Shown here piece by piece: positions 9,017 to 17,927 of a DNA stretch of 26,857 nucleotides. The translations under genes and the position numbers were made by a program. The DNA is from CBFGRV01 sp965651265 (GTDB taxonomy: Bacteria > Bacteroidota > Rhodothermia > Rhodothermales > VXPQ01), in contig CBFGRV010000042.1 of NCBI GenBank assembly GCA_965651265.1, positions 1 through 26,857 of the forward strand. The letters are read 5' to 3'. Under the pieces are notes generated by a model that did not search any database, was not told the DNA's origin, and worked only from the letters and a program-made list of their open reading frames with translations. Each line of letters opens with the position of its first letter. The first letter of the stretch is position 1.

Positions 9017-9250
9017 AGGCGGACGCGACGACGACGGAGGATTACACCAGGACCTCGGATTGCTGCGTCGAGATGGGTGGACAGGCAGGCACGCAGCAGG
9101 CTCCGAGGTAACTCTTCCGCTATGACACGAGCGAGTTGAAGTTCCCACCCACGGAAGGCCTCACACACGGCTGCTCGAAACAATTCGGGCGTCCCGAGGC
9201 GTTCGCGGCGTGCGCCGCAGCGCACCCGTTCGCGACTCGAAGTACGCACG
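9017..9250. promoter_or_regulatory. Divergent intergenic region with a 14-bp palindrome
   Basis: These 234 bp separate the divergent starts at 9016 (-) and 9251 (+) and must hold promoters for both. I find no convincing -35/-10 pair. GCGGCG-TG-CGCCGC at 9205-9218 is a perfect inverted repeat, about 33 bp before the aminotransferase start, and could be an operator or chance in GC-rich DNA. Confidence 0.35.
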
Positions 9251-10444
9251 ATGCCGGCCCATCTCACCGATCTCTTTCGCAGATACATTGCCTGGACGAG
9301 CGACGACCCGCTGGGCCTCGTGATCGACCGCGCCGAAGGACCGTTCATCTTCACTTCCGACGGGCGACGGATTATCGACTTCATCAGCGGTATTGCCGTC
9401 TCTTCCCTAGGACACGGGCACCCGGCCGTCCTCGAGGTCATCCATCGCCAGGTCGATCGCCATCTCCACGTGATGGTCTACGGCGAGATGATCCAACGGC
9501 CGCAGGTCGAGCTTGCGGCGCTCCTCGCCTCCCGACTGCCGCCCCAACTCCAGGTCACCTATTTTACCAACTCCGGTACCGAAGCCAACGAAGGTGCGCT
9601 CAAGCTGGCCAAGAAGGCGACCGGACGGCATCGAATCATAGCCTTCGAGGGCTCTTTCCACGGTGACACGCACGGCGCGCTGTCCGTCACGGGACGAGAC
9701 GTCTACCGGCGGCCCTTTGAGCCCCTTCTTCCCGGCATCGAGTTCTTGCCCTTCAATGACACGGCCGCGCTCTCCGCCATCGACATGGATACGGCGTGCG
9801 TCATCACCGAGCCCATCCAGGGGGAAGGTGGCATCAATGTGCCGCAGGATTCGTGGATGCAGGCTCTTCGCCAGGCCTGCGACAAAACCGGCGCTCTGCT
9901 GATCTTCGACGAGGTCCAAACCGGGATGGGCCGCACCGGGACGCTCTTCGCCTTCGAGCAATTCGGGGTCGTGCCGGACGTGCTCACCCTGGCGAAAGCC
10001 TTCGGAGGAGGGATGCCTCTCGGCGCGTTCATCTCCAGCGGCGCTCACATGTCGGCCCTCCGCTCCGATCCTCCTCTCAGCCATGTAACCACCTTCGGCG
10101 GACATCCGGTCTCCTGCGCGGCCGCACACGCAGCTCTTTCGGTCATCATCTCCGAAAACCTTCCCGCCCGTGCGAACGAGCTCGGACGCCGCATCCGTGA
10201 GCGGCTACGCGGGCCCGGCATCGTCGAAGTGCGCGGCCGCGGCGCGATGCTCGGACTCCTCCTGCAGGATGCCTCGCTCACGGCACGTGTCGTCAAGCGC
10301 TGCCTCGACGCCGGCGTCCTACTGGGTTGGACTCTCCATTCCGATCGCCTCATCCGAATTGCACCTCATCTCAATATCGACTGGGAGGTGCTGGACTTCG
10401 CCTGCGAAGTGATCAAGGATTCCGTAGCGCAGGAGCAGCGATGA
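9251..10444 (+). CDS. Class III PLP-dependent aminotransferase (acetylornithine/ornithine aminotransferase-like)
   Basis: Fold-type I, class III aminotransferase of 397 residues, the size of acetylornithine and ornithine aminotransferases. Visible landmarks are TNSGTEANEGALKLAKK (106-122, phosphate and substrate binding), GSFHGDTHGA (134-143), ITEPIQGEGG (185-194), IFDEVQTGMGRTG (218-230) with D220 contacting the PLP nitrogen, and LTLAKAFGGG (245-254) with K249 as the Schiff-base lysine. The substrate cannot be fixed from sequence. No arginine-biosynthesis or proline genes are nearby, so argD or rocD naming would be unsafe, and 4-aminobutyrate-type activity remains possible. Its stop overlaps the start of the next gene (ATGA, 10441-10444), which implies translational coupling with rqcH. 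Confidence 0.9.
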   Translation: MPAHLTDLFRRYIAWTSDDPLGLVIDRAEGPFIFTSDGRRIIDFISGIAVSSLGHGHPAVLEVIHRQVDRHLHVMVYGEMIQRPQVELAALLASRLPPQLQVTYFTNSGTEANEGALKLAKKATGRHRIIAFEGSFHGDTHGALSVTGRDVYRRPFEPLLPGIEFLPFNDTAALSAIDMDTACVITEPIQGEGGINVPQDSWMQALRQACDKTGALLIFDEVQTGMGRTGTLFAFEQFGVVPDVLTLAKAFGGGMPLGAFISSGAHMSALRSDPPLSHVTTFGGHPVSCAAAHAALSVIISENLPARANELGRRIRERLRGPGIVEVRGRGAMLGLLLQDASLTARVVKRCLDAGVLLGWTLHSDRLIRIAPHLNIDWEVLDFACEVIKDSVAQEQR

Positions 10445-12087
10445 TTACCAACTACTACACCCTGGCAGCGCTCGTTGCGGAGTGGCAGCATCGCGTTCCG
10501 GATCACGAGTTACTGGAGGCCTTCTCTCAGGAACCCGACGAGATCCACCTGGCGCTGGCGGGCCCGGATAGCGAATCCATGCTGCGCGTTCGCACGCGGC
10601 CGCCGATGCAGTTCATTTTTCGGGTCGATGGTTACGCGAAGGCGCGCCGCAACGTGGCGACCATCTTCCCGCAGATCGCAGGCCGGAAGGTCGACGCGCT
10701 CACCATCGCGAATCGCGACCGCATGATCTATCTCCATCTGGACGATGGATCGCGGATACAGATCGTTCTGTTCGGTCCGCGAGCCAATGTGTTGTGGGTC
10801 GCGGATGACGGGACGATCCAGGATGCCTTTCTGCGAAGTGATCAGCTCACGGGCACGGCGGCACCGCAGCCTCGGCCGGCACCACGGATCGAGAGCACGG
10901 AGGTATTCCAGTCGCGCTGGAATCCCGAAGCCGAGTCGCTCCAACAGGCCATTGCGGCCGCTTTTCCGCTTCTTGATCGCGACATCGCCGCTGAGGTCGC
11001 CATTCGAGCCGGCCACCGTCCGAACGACGCGCCGGCTCTCGACAGGGATAATCTGCAATCCATTCTCGACGCTGCGGTAACCATCGGGGCCGAGCTGCAG
11101 GATCCGAAGCCGATTATCTACTGGGACGAGCATGAGCCCAGGCTTTTCTCGCTCATCGAGCTTAGCTCTTTCGAAGGCCTGCGCGCAGAGCGGTTCTCGT
11201 CAGTGGATGAAGCCGTGCGCATATTTGTTCGGCGCACCCTCGTCCGCCGCCGGTTCATGTCGGAGTACGAGCCGCTCGAGCGCGCCCTCGTCCAGGCTGC
11301 CATGCATCACAGACGCGCCGCCGATCGAATGTCCGACGAGATCGCCCGGCCAAGTCGCGCGGACCTATATGAGCGGTGGGGTCATCTATTGATGGCGCAG
11401 GCTCACCAGGTGCCGCCTGGCGCGAACGACGTAGAGGTCGACGACCTGTTCGCAGGTGGAAGGACGCGCATCCCTCTTGATTCGGGGCTTTCAGCCGTCG
11501 AGAACGCGAAAGCTTACTACGAGAAAGCTCGGGTCACCCGTCGTTCACGTGAAGAAGCTCAACGGCGGCTCGATTCGGTCACGAAACAGGCCGATGAGGT
11601 AGAGCACCTCCTGGAGGAGCTCAGGTCTGACGTCGCAAGCCTCCGAGAGCTGGAGGCGTATCGCAAGCGGCACGCGGAGGAACTCGCCCGCATCCTTCCG
11701 GATAGCCGGCGCCAGTCCGATTGCATACCCTTTCGACGCTTCAAGCTTCCCGGCGGGTATGAAGTGTGGGTTGGCCGCAACGCGCGGCAGAATGACGCGC
11801 TCACCTTCCATCATGCACAGAAATACGATCTGTGGATGCACGCGCGCGGAGTCCCCGGCTCGCATGCCGTGCTGCGGAAGCCGAACCGCGACGCGGAGCC
11901 CAGTCCGCAGATCCTGGAAGCGGCAGCGTCTATCGCGGCCTATTTTAGCAAGGCCCGCGGCAGCAACCTCGTACCCGTGGCCATAACGGAACGCAAGTAC
12001 GTCACGAAACCGCGAGGCGCGGAGCCGGGTGCCGTTCGCGTCGAACGCGAACAGGTTCTGATCGTTGAGCCCCGGTTGCCGGATTGA
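10441..12087 (+). CDS. rqcH: RqcH/NFACT-family ribosome quality control protein
   Basis: Bacterial homologue of Rqc2/NEMF. RqcH binds stalled 50S-peptidyl-tRNA complexes and directs C-terminal alanine tailing of the nascent chain for degradation; older annotations call it fibronectin-binding. The 548 residues contain an NFACT-N region (about 1-200) with the conserved Asp-Arg pair D93-R94 in NRDRMIYLHL. A helical coiled-coil middle follows (about 330-420). The NFACT-R (DUF814) domain covers about 439-540, with VGRNARQND, YDLWMHARGVPGSHAVLR and a Tyr-Val-Thr-Lys-Pro segment near the end. The frame is open from 10327, but the first 38 residues would lie inside the aminotransferase. The ATG at 10441, overlapping that stop by four bases, fits the family N terminus. 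Confidence 0.9.
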   Translation: MITNYYTLAALVAEWQHRVPDHELLEAFSQEPDEIHLALAGPDSESMLRVRTRPPMQFIFRVDGYAKARRNVATIFPQIAGRKVDALTIANRDRMIYLHLDDGSRIQIVLFGPRANVLWVADDGTIQDAFLRSDQLTGTAAPQPRPAPRIESTEVFQSRWNPEAESLQQAIAAAFPLLDRDIAAEVAIRAGHRPNDAPALDRDNLQSILDAAVTIGAELQDPKPIIYWDEHEPRLFSLIELSSFEGLRAERFSSVDEAVRIFVRRTLVRRRFMSEYEPLERALVQAAMHHRRAADRMSDEIARPSRADLYERWGHLLMAQAHQVPPGANDVEVDDLFAGGRTRIPLDSGLSAVENAKAYYEKARVTRRSREEAQRRLDSVTKQADEVEHLLEELRSDVASLRELEAYRKRHAEELARILPDSRRQSDCIPFRRFKLPGGYEVWVGRNARQNDALTFHHAQKYDLWMHARGVPGSHAVLRKPNRDAEPSPQILEAAASIAAYFSKARGSNLVPVAITERKYVTKPRGAEPGAVRVEREQVLIVEPRLPD

Positions 12088-12126
12088 GACCCTAGCAACC
12101 GTATGTGCGCGTAAGTACCTTTCGCC

Positions 12127-12146
12127 CCTCTAATTCCGGATAGAGG
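12127..12146. other. Short hairpin upstream of uppP
   Basis: CCTCTA (12127-12132) and TAGAGG (12141-12146) can pair around an 8-nt loop. There is no following T run, so it is not an obvious terminator. It would lie in the leader of uppP if transcription starts upstream. Confidence 0.3.
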
Positions 12147-12174
12147 AATCAAGTAAGCATACAACGAGGTTTAG

Positions 12175-12981
12175 ATGACCTGGTGGGAAGCAATACTTCT
12201 TGGGCTTATCCAGGGCCTCACCGAGTTCTTGCCGGTCTCTTCGTCGGGTCATCTCGTCCTCGTGCAGCATCTCCTGGGCCTGGCCTCCGATGACGTGACC
12301 TTTGAAGTCTTCGTGCATTTCGGAACGGTGCTAAGCATCATCCACGTGTACCGCCGTCGGCTAGGTGAATTGATTCGTAACGGATGGGCGGGTGTCGCGA
12401 ATCCCTCGAAGGTCGCGCAGAACTACCGCGAGAATGCTGATTTTCGCTTCGTGATCTTCATCCTGATCACGATGATCCCGACGTTCATCATCTATCTGAT
12501 CTTCAAGGATAGCCTTAAAGCGGCATTCGGTGATCCGAGACAGACCCTGATGATGTTGCTCGTCACGGGCGTGTTGCTGCTTTTGACGAAGATCCGAAGG
12601 AACCCCGATGGGCCGCTCACCCCACTCAAGTCCCTCTTGATCGGCGCCGCACAGGGGGCCGCGCTCATTCCCGGCATCTCACGGTCGGGGGCGACGATCT
12701 GTACGGCGCTCTATCAAAATGTCACGCCGGAGCGCGCCGCAAATTTCTCATTCTTGATGTCCCTTCCCGTCATCATAGGGGCCACCGCGATAAGCGCAAT
12801 CAAGATGTTCCAAACGGGGGTCGGCCCCGACCTCTGGATCGTGCTCCTTGCCACGATCGTGGCCTACGGATCCGGAATCATCGCCATCAAAATCGTGCTG
12901 GACTTCGTGCGACGCGGAAACCTCGAGTATTTTGCCTACTACTGTTTCGCGGTAGGAATTCTGGGGCTCATCTTGATTTAG
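12175..12981 (+). CDS. uppP: Undecaprenyl-diphosphate phosphatase
   Basis: Integral membrane enzyme (UppP/BacA) that dephosphorylates undecaprenyl diphosphate, recycling the lipid carrier for peptidoglycan and O-antigen synthesis; raised expression gives bacitracin resistance. The 268 residues begin with the family signature QGLTEFLPVSSSGH (residues 13-26, with E17 and H26). The second signature, PGISRSGAT, lies at 166-174 with R170. Multiple hydrophobic helices cover the rest. The length is normal. A purine-rich GAGG lies just before the ATG. The 87 bp upstream include a short hairpin (12127-12146). Confidence 0.95.
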   Translation: MTWWEAILLGLIQGLTEFLPVSSSGHLVLVQHLLGLASDDVTFEVFVHFGTVLSIIHVYRRRLGELIRNGWAGVANPSKVAQNYRENADFRFVIFILITMIPTFIIYLIFKDSLKAAFGDPRQTLMMLLVTGVLLLLTKIRRNPDGPLTPLKSLLIGAAQGAALIPGISRSGATICTALYQNVTPERAANFSFLMSLPVIIGATAISAIKMFQTGVGPDLWIVLLATIVAYGSGIIAIKIVLDFVRRGNLEYFAYYCFAVGILGLILI

Positions 12982-13042
12982 CCTGGCCGCTCGATCTTGC
13001 CTGCGGCCGCCCGTCTCCGTCCGCTCTCGAGCCGTGCCTGCG

Positions 13043-13063
13043 CCCGAGCCGTCTTGACTCGGG
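13043..13063. other. Hairpin downstream of uppP
   Basis: CCCGAG (13043-13048) pairs with CTCGGG (13058-13063) around a 9-nt loop, followed by AGAATTT. It lies 61 bp after the uppP stop in the 205-bp gap before the response regulator. It may be a weak terminator; the short T run argues against a strong one. Confidence 0.3.
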
Positions 13064-13186
13064 AGAATTTCGGCCGATACTTGCGCAAATGCCGTCTTCG
13101 CTGCGGAGAAGTCTCCTTTGATCGATCCGCCGTAGGTCCTGACAACCTGTTGACGAGCATTCACTCCGCATTTTCGACGCTGCCCG

Positions 13187-14656
13187 ATGAGATTCCGCGT
13201 TTTCGTCGTCGACGACGATAAGTACTACTCGCGACTCCTCAGCCGACAGCTGGAGAGGAATGGCGCCTTCGAGGTGCAGACCCTGCGTTCAGGCGAGGAG
13301 CTCCTCGAGCGCCTCGATAAGGATCCGCACTTGATCCTGCTGGATGTCATGATGCCGGGCATGGGAGGCATCGAGACGCTTCGTCGCATCGTCGAACGGA
13401 AGCCGCACATCCACGTCATCATCGTTTCGGCCCAGGGCGCCGTAGAAGTGGCGGTGGAAGCCATGAAAATGGGCGCTTACGACTATATCACGAAGGGGCA
13501 AGACGACCTCATCAAGCTCGACACGGTCGTCAAGCACGTGCAGGAAAAGCTCGCGATGTCGCGCGAGCTCGAGAACCTTCGAAGCGCCGTATCCCAGAAA
13601 TATGGGCTGGATGAGCTGATCGGCGAGAGCCCCGCCATGGAGCGTGTGTACCGCCTGATCAACAAGGCGCTCCGTGGCGACATCACCGTGGCCATTCAGG
13701 GTGAAAGCGGAACGGGGAAGGAGCTCGTCGCCAAGGCCATACACTTCAACTCGCCGCGACGACATGGCCCGTTCATCGTCGTCAACTGCGCGGCCGTTCC
13801 CCGCGAGCTGATGGAGAGCGAGTTTTTCGGCCATGAAAAGGGATCCTTCACCGGCGCGCATTCCAGGAAGATCGGGAAGTTCGAGCAGGCCGACAGTGGG
13901 ACGATCTTCCTCGATGAGATAGCAGAGCTGGATCTCGACCTCCAGGCAAAACTGCTCCGTGCCTTACAAAACCGGGAGATTCAACGCGTTGGAGGCAATG
14001 AAACCATCCAGTTTGACGCTCGGGTCATCTGCGCCACGAACCGCGACGTCATCCCCATGATCCGAGAGGGTCGCTTCCGTGAGGATCTCTACTATAGGCT
14101 CTTCCAGTACCCGATTCCCATGCCGCCTCTGCGCGAGCGAGATCAAGATGTCCTCGCGCTTGCCGATTATTTCCTCGAGGCCTACACGCGGGATGACCCG
14201 GCCTTCAGAAACAAGAAGCTCTCAGCCGCGGCGCGTCAGTACATCCTTCAGTATGCGTGGCCCGGAAATGTGCGCGAGCTGAAGAGTGCCATAGAGCGCG
14301 GTATCCTGATCTCCGAAGAAGATGAGATTCAGCCCGCCGATCTACTCATCGACGGCCGCACGATGATCTCGCCATGGTCCGAACGCGTCACACTCGCGGA
14401 GGCCGCCGAGGGGGCGGAGCCGCAACCTGGCGGCTCACCGAACGGTATGAGCAACGGCGAGGGGCCGTTGGCTATTAGTGGCGTGCCGATCGGCGGCGAC
14501 GGCGGGGAAATCAAGACGCTCGAGCAATTGAAGCGGCAGGCCGTCGAACGGGCCTACCGACTTTGTGAGGGCAACGTCGACAAAGCCGCCGTCGAGCTCG
14601 GGATAGGGCGTGCCACGATGTACCGGCTCCTCAAGAAGTACGAGATCATGGGCTGA
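13187..14656 (+). CDS. Sigma-54-dependent response regulator (NtrC family)
   Basis: Cytoplasmic enhancer-binding transcription activator of 489 residues. A receiver domain covers about 3-120, with acidic D10-D11, phospho-acceptor D53 in LILLDVMMPG and K103 near ITKG. The AAA+ sigma-54-interaction domain (about 142-375) has Walker A GESGTGKE (172-179), the sigma-54 contact loop as GSFTGA (219-224), Walker B IFLDEIAE (240-247) and an arginine-finger region FREDLYYRL. The last 45 residues form a Fis-type helix-turn-helix (NVDKAAVELGIGRATMYRLL). A Gly/Pro-rich linker (about 405-440) separates it from the AAA+ domain. The contact loop carries Ser in place of the usual first Ala of GAFTGA, a tolerated variant in the family. 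No histidine kinase is adjacent, so it is an orphan within this window. Confidence 0.94.
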   Translation: MRFRVFVVDDDKYYSRLLSRQLERNGAFEVQTLRSGEELLERLDKDPHLILLDVMMPGMGGIETLRRIVERKPHIHVIIVSAQGAVEVAVEAMKMGAYDYITKGQDDLIKLDTVVKHVQEKLAMSRELENLRSAVSQKYGLDELIGESPAMERVYRLINKALRGDITVAIQGESGTGKELVAKAIHFNSPRRHGPFIVVNCAAVPRELMESEFFGHEKGSFTGAHSRKIGKFEQADSGTIFLDEIAELDLDLQAKLLRALQNREIQRVGGNETIQFDARVICATNRDVIPMIREGRFREDLYYRLFQYPIPMPPLRERDQDVLALADYFLEAYTRDDPAFRNKKLSAAARQYILQYAWPGNVRELKSAIERGILISEEDEIQPADLLIDGRTMISPWSERVTLAEAAEGAEPQPGGSPNGMSNGEGPLAISGVPIGGDGGEIKTLEQLKRQAVERAYRLCEGNVDKAAVELGIGRATMYRLLKKYEIMG

Positions 14657-14722
14657 TCGCGTTGTCGATGAGTACGCCCGAGGTCTCCATGGTTCATCAT
14701 TTCAACCTGAAGGAAGAGCCGC

Positions 14723-15538
14723 GTGCGCCTCAACGACTACGAACTGGAAGCCCGACGCGAGATCGAAAAGTGGCAACGGGGAGATGGCTCCATCCTATCG
14801 CAGGCCCTGAATTGGGCCATGAAGCCGATGGACTGGGTGGTCGACCGCGTCGTACCCGTCGAGATCATCGATCGCGCGAGTGAGGCCGTTTCGGAATTCC
14901 TCGCCTTTCTGAACGACGCTTCGGGATGGACCTACGAATCGGACGATCTCCTGCAGGAAGCGCGTCGAGCCGGGGCGGACGTTGAGCGCCTGGAGGATTT
15001 GAGAGAGCATCCCCTCGAGACTCTGGACATCCTGGCGCGGAAGCATTTCACGCAGAACGCGATTCTGGCCGCCGTCGAAGGCGGAGGAACCGGTCTGGGT
15101 GGCGCTGCCCTGATCATTGCGGACATCCCGCTCCTGTTCACGATCAATTTCCGCCTCATCCAGCAGATAGGCGGATCGTACGGATTCCCGATGCGAGGCC
15201 CCGAGTACCGGCCGCTCGTCCTCTCCATCTACAACGTCGCTGCATCCGGCAGTCGCGACGCCAAGTCCGACGCACTCCGCGAAATCAGCGTTGCAGCGGC
15301 TGCCTTCGCCCACGACCAGGCCTACAAGGGTCGCGTAAAGGGGACCTTCCGCGAGCAGAACCGGCACATTCCACGCGAGATCGCCAAAAATCTCCTGGGC
15401 CGTAAGCTCGGGCAGGCCATTCCGATCGCTGGAGCGGCGGTTGGCGCGGGAATCAACTACTGGTTTACAAACGAAACGGCGCACGCGGCGTACATGCTGT
15501 TCCGGGGCCTGTATCTGGAACGCAAAGAACGCCTTTAG
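14723..15538 (+). CDS. EcsC family protein
   Basis: A 271-residue protein resembling the EcsC family, named after the third gene of a Bacillus ABC-transporter operon; the molecular function is not established. The recognisable core is a glycine-rich amphipathic stretch followed by an acidic and hydrophobic helix: AILAAVEGGGTGLGGAALII and then ADIPLLFTINFRLIQQIGGSYG (about residues 112-154). A second glycine-rich segment (AIPIAGAAVGAGINYW) lies near the C terminus. There is no signal peptide. The start is a GTG at 14723, supported by a good Shine-Dalgarno-like GAAGGAAGAG seven or so bases upstream; no in-frame ATG lies nearby. No ABC transporter genes accompany it. The gene ends 6 bp before der, so the two are probably co-transcribed. 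Confidence 0.8.
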   Translation: MRLNDYELEARREIEKWQRGDGSILSQALNWAMKPMDWVVDRVVPVEIIDRASEAVSEFLAFLNDASGWTYESDDLLQEARRAGADVERLEDLREHPLETLDILARKHFTQNAILAAVEGGGTGLGGAALIIADIPLLFTINFRLIQQIGGSYGFPMRGPEYRPLVLSIYNVAASGSRDAKSDALREISVAAAAFAHDQAYKGRVKGTFREQNRHIPREIAKNLLGRKLGQAIPIAGAAVGAGINYWFTNETAHAAYMLFRGLYLERKERL

Positions 15539-15544
15539 CTCGCC

Positions 15545-16873
15545 ATGCCGCTCGTCGCGATCGTCGGCCGCCCCAACGTGGGGAAGTCGACCCTCTTCAA
15601 CCGCCTCATAGAGGCGCGCAGGGCCATCGTGCACGATGAGCCAGGCGTCACGCGCGATCGCGTCTACGGGGAGGTGGAGTGGGCCGGGTCGAGATTCAAT
15701 ATTGTCGACACGGGTGGATTCGTACCCAATTCCGCGGAAGCCTTCGAGGCGGCCATCCGCGAGCAGGTCCACATCGCCATCGAGGAAGCCGACGCTATAG
15801 TTTTCGTCGTGGACGTCACGACGGGCGCGACCGAGCTCGACGATGAACTGGCCCGCATCCTCCGGAAAACCCGGAAACCTGTCTTCACCGTGGCGAACAA
15901 GGCGGATAACGAGCAGCGCTCCTGGCAGGCCGCCGAGTTCTACCAGTTGGGGCTTGGAGAGGTCTATCCCGTCTCCGCCATCAACGGAATGGGCACGGGA
16001 GAGCTGCTCGACGACCTGATCGCCGCGCTCCCGAAAGAGCCCGACCGACCCGAAGAGGACGATGTCCTCCGTATCGCCATCATCGGCAAGCCAAACGTCG
16101 GCAAGTCGTCCCTCACGAATGCCATTCTCGGATTTCCAAGGTCGATCGTCACAGAGATCAGCGGCACTACCCGCGATGCCATCCACTCCGTGATCGAATT
16201 CGAAGGGCGAAAGGTCATGCTGATCGACACGGCAGGACTCCGAAAGAAATCCCGCGTCAAAGAGAACGTGGAGTTCTACTCCACGCTGCGGACTCAGCGG
16301 GCCATCCAGGAGTGCGATGTAGCAGTGCTTATGCTGGATGCTGTTGAAGGACTGCAAAGCCAGGATATCCGCGTCCTGAAGCAGGCCGAGGAAATGCGCA
16401 AAGGTCTGCTCATCGCCGTCAACAAGTGGGACCTCGTCGAGAAGGAGACCAACACGGCCCGCGACTACCAGCGCCACATCTATGAGCGCCTCCCGATGCT
16501 CGATTATGTGCCGATCCTGTTCATCTCGGCCCACACCCGGCAGCGGGTGTACAACGTGCTGAAGACGGCCATCGAGATCGACGAGCAGCGCCGACGACGC
16601 GTCCCCACGAGCAAGCTCAACGAGGTGATGCTCAAGGCCATCGAGCAGCATCATCCTCCATCCTACAGGAATCAGTTCGTCCGCATCAAGTACGTGACGC
16701 AGATTCGCGAGAATCCCCCGGTGTTTGCGTTCTTTTGCAACTACCCCAAAGGGGTGAAGGAGTCCTACCGACGGTATCTGGAGAACAAGCTCCGCGAAGC
16801 GTTCGGATTTACGGGCGTCCCGCTCACGCTGGTTTTCAAATCGAAATCGAGAGAGAAGGTCGAGAGCCGGTGA
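15545..16873 (+). CDS. der: Ribosome biogenesis GTPase Der (EngA)
   Basis: Essential GTPase that assists late 50S subunit assembly. The 442 residues have the diagnostic tandem G domains plus a KH-like C-terminal domain. The first G domain has GRPNVGKS at 8-15, DTGG in the G3 region and NKAD in G4. The second begins near residue 178 with GKPNVGKSS, followed by DTAG (G3) and NKWD (G4). The C-terminal KH-like region (about 350-440) contains NPPVFAFFCNYPKGVKESYRRYLEN in shortened form as NPPVFAFFCNYP and RRYLENKLREAF, typical of Der. The length is normal. The gene lies 6 bp after the EcsC-family gene and 26 bp before the YihY-family gene. Confidence 0.97.
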   Translation: MPLVAIVGRPNVGKSTLFNRLIEARRAIVHDEPGVTRDRVYGEVEWAGSRFNIVDTGGFVPNSAEAFEAAIREQVHIAIEEADAIVFVVDVTTGATELDDELARILRKTRKPVFTVANKADNEQRSWQAAEFYQLGLGEVYPVSAINGMGTGELLDDLIAALPKEPDRPEEDDVLRIAIIGKPNVGKSSLTNAILGFPRSIVTEISGTTRDAIHSVIEFEGRKVMLIDTAGLRKKSRVKENVEFYSTLRTQRAIQECDVAVLMLDAVEGLQSQDIRVLKQAEEMRKGLLIAVNKWDLVEKETNTARDYQRHIYERLPMLDYVPILFISAHTRQRVYNVLKTAIEIDEQRRRRVPTSKLNEVMLKAIEQHHPPSYRNQFVRIKYVTQIRENPPVFAFFCNYPKGVKESYRRYLENKLREAFGFTGVPLTLVFKSKSREKVESR

Positions 16874-16899
16874 AAAGTGTAGCTTGAAAAGGTGGCAGG

Positions 16900-17877
16900 A
16901 TGGCGGTGCACAAGTCGATCTGGGAGATCATCAAGCAGACCTGGAAGGAGTTCTCTGAGGATGACTGCCCTCAGATGGCAGGAGCGCTGGCCTACTATAC
17001 GGTGTTCTCTCTGCCACCGCTTCTCGTGCTGGTGATCATCATCGCAGGGCTCGCGTTCGGACGACAGGCCGTCGAAGGGCACGTGGAGCGCGAGATCGCC
17101 GGCCTTATCGGCCCCTCGGCCGCGGAGCAAATTCAGACGATGATCTCGAATGCGAGCCAGCGCCTGGAGGCGGGTGGAGGACTTATCCCGACGATCATAG
17201 GCGTGGGCGCCCTCATTTTCGGGGCCACAGGCGCCTTCGCACAGCTTCAGAAAGCGCTCAATCGCGCCTGGGAAGTGCAGCCGGCTCCGTCGCGCTCCGG
17301 CATCATCACCTTCCTGTTCAAGCGACTGCTCTCCTTCGGAATGATCATCGGCACGGGATTCCTGCTTCTGGTCTCCCTCCTCCTCAGCGCGATCGTATCT
17401 GCTTTCGGCAACCGGCTGCAAGAATATTTGCCCGATGCGTTCGTCGACCTGCCGACCATACTAGATTTCGTCCTCTCATTTGCGGTGATCACGGTACTTT
17501 TCGCGGCTATCTTCAAAATTCTTCCGGACGCGAAGATTAGATGGCGCGACGTATGGGTCGGTGCCGGCGTGACAGCGGCATTGTTCGTAGTTGGAAAGGT
17601 GCTTATTGGTCTCTACATCGGGCGAAGCAATCCGGGCAGTATGTTTGGGGCGGCAGGATCGCTTGTGCTCGTGCTGCTCTGGATCTACTATTCGTCCTTG
17701 ATTATGCTGATCGGAGCCGAGTTCACACAGGTGTGGGCAAAACGCTTTGGAGAGCGGATCATGCCATCAAAGAATGCCACATGGATCGAGCCGCGACGGC
17801 ACTCGGAAGCGCCCGAACCGGAAACCGGCGCCAGAGCCGAATCGACGCCATCGCAAGAACCTATTCGCCGGCATTAG
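16900..17877 (+). CDS. YihY/BrkB-family inner membrane protein
   Basis: Polytopic membrane protein of 325 residues in the YihY/BrkB family, once mis-assigned as ribonuclease BN; its function is unknown, with a transport or membrane-integrity role suggested. The family features are the N-terminal DDCPQMAGALAYYTVFSLPPLL (split as DDCPQMAGALAYYTVF then SLPPLL), the segment FGATGAFAQLQKALNRAWEV (about 108-127), a KILPDAKIRWRDVWVGA loop, and the C-terminal GSLVLVLLWIYYSSLIMLIG helix (GAAGS precedes it). About six membrane helices are expected. The final 45 residues are a hydrophilic, probably disordered tail rich in Glu, Pro and Arg. The start has an AAAGGTGG ribosome binding site. It follows der closely and precedes nuoI by 50 bp. 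Confidence 0.92.
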   Translation: MAVHKSIWEIIKQTWKEFSEDDCPQMAGALAYYTVFSLPPLLVLVIIIAGLAFGRQAVEGHVEREIAGLIGPSAAEQIQTMISNASQRLEAGGGLIPTIIGVGALIFGATGAFAQLQKALNRAWEVQPAPSRSGIITFLFKRLLSFGMIIGTGFLLLVSLLLSAIVSAFGNRLQEYLPDAFVDLPTILDFVLSFAVITVLFAAIFKILPDAKIRWRDVWVGAGVTAALFVVGKVLIGLYIGRSNPGSMFGAAGSLVLVLLWIYYSSLIMLIGAEFTQVWAKRFGERIMPSKNATWIEPRRHSEAPEPETGARAESTPSQEPIRRH

Positions 17878-17927
17878 GCGTACGTCCACCACGTTTTCAG
17901 TAGTCCGAATCAAGACAACAGGTAGCA

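Noticed and set aside
14795..16654. A 619-codon open frame on the minus strand opposite the EcsC-family gene and der
   Set aside because: It is antisense to two clear protein genes, has no recognisable domain, and long antisense frames are common opposite GC-rich codon-biased genes.
16884..16912. A TGGCA...TGCA sequence resembling a sigma-54 promoter near the start of the YihY-family gene
   Set aside because: The GG-to-GC spacing is 12 rather than 10 bases and it overlaps the start codon.
17878..17927. Possible regulatory site in the gap before nuoI
   Set aside because: Only 50 bp with no clear -10/-35 pair, palindrome or T-run hairpin.
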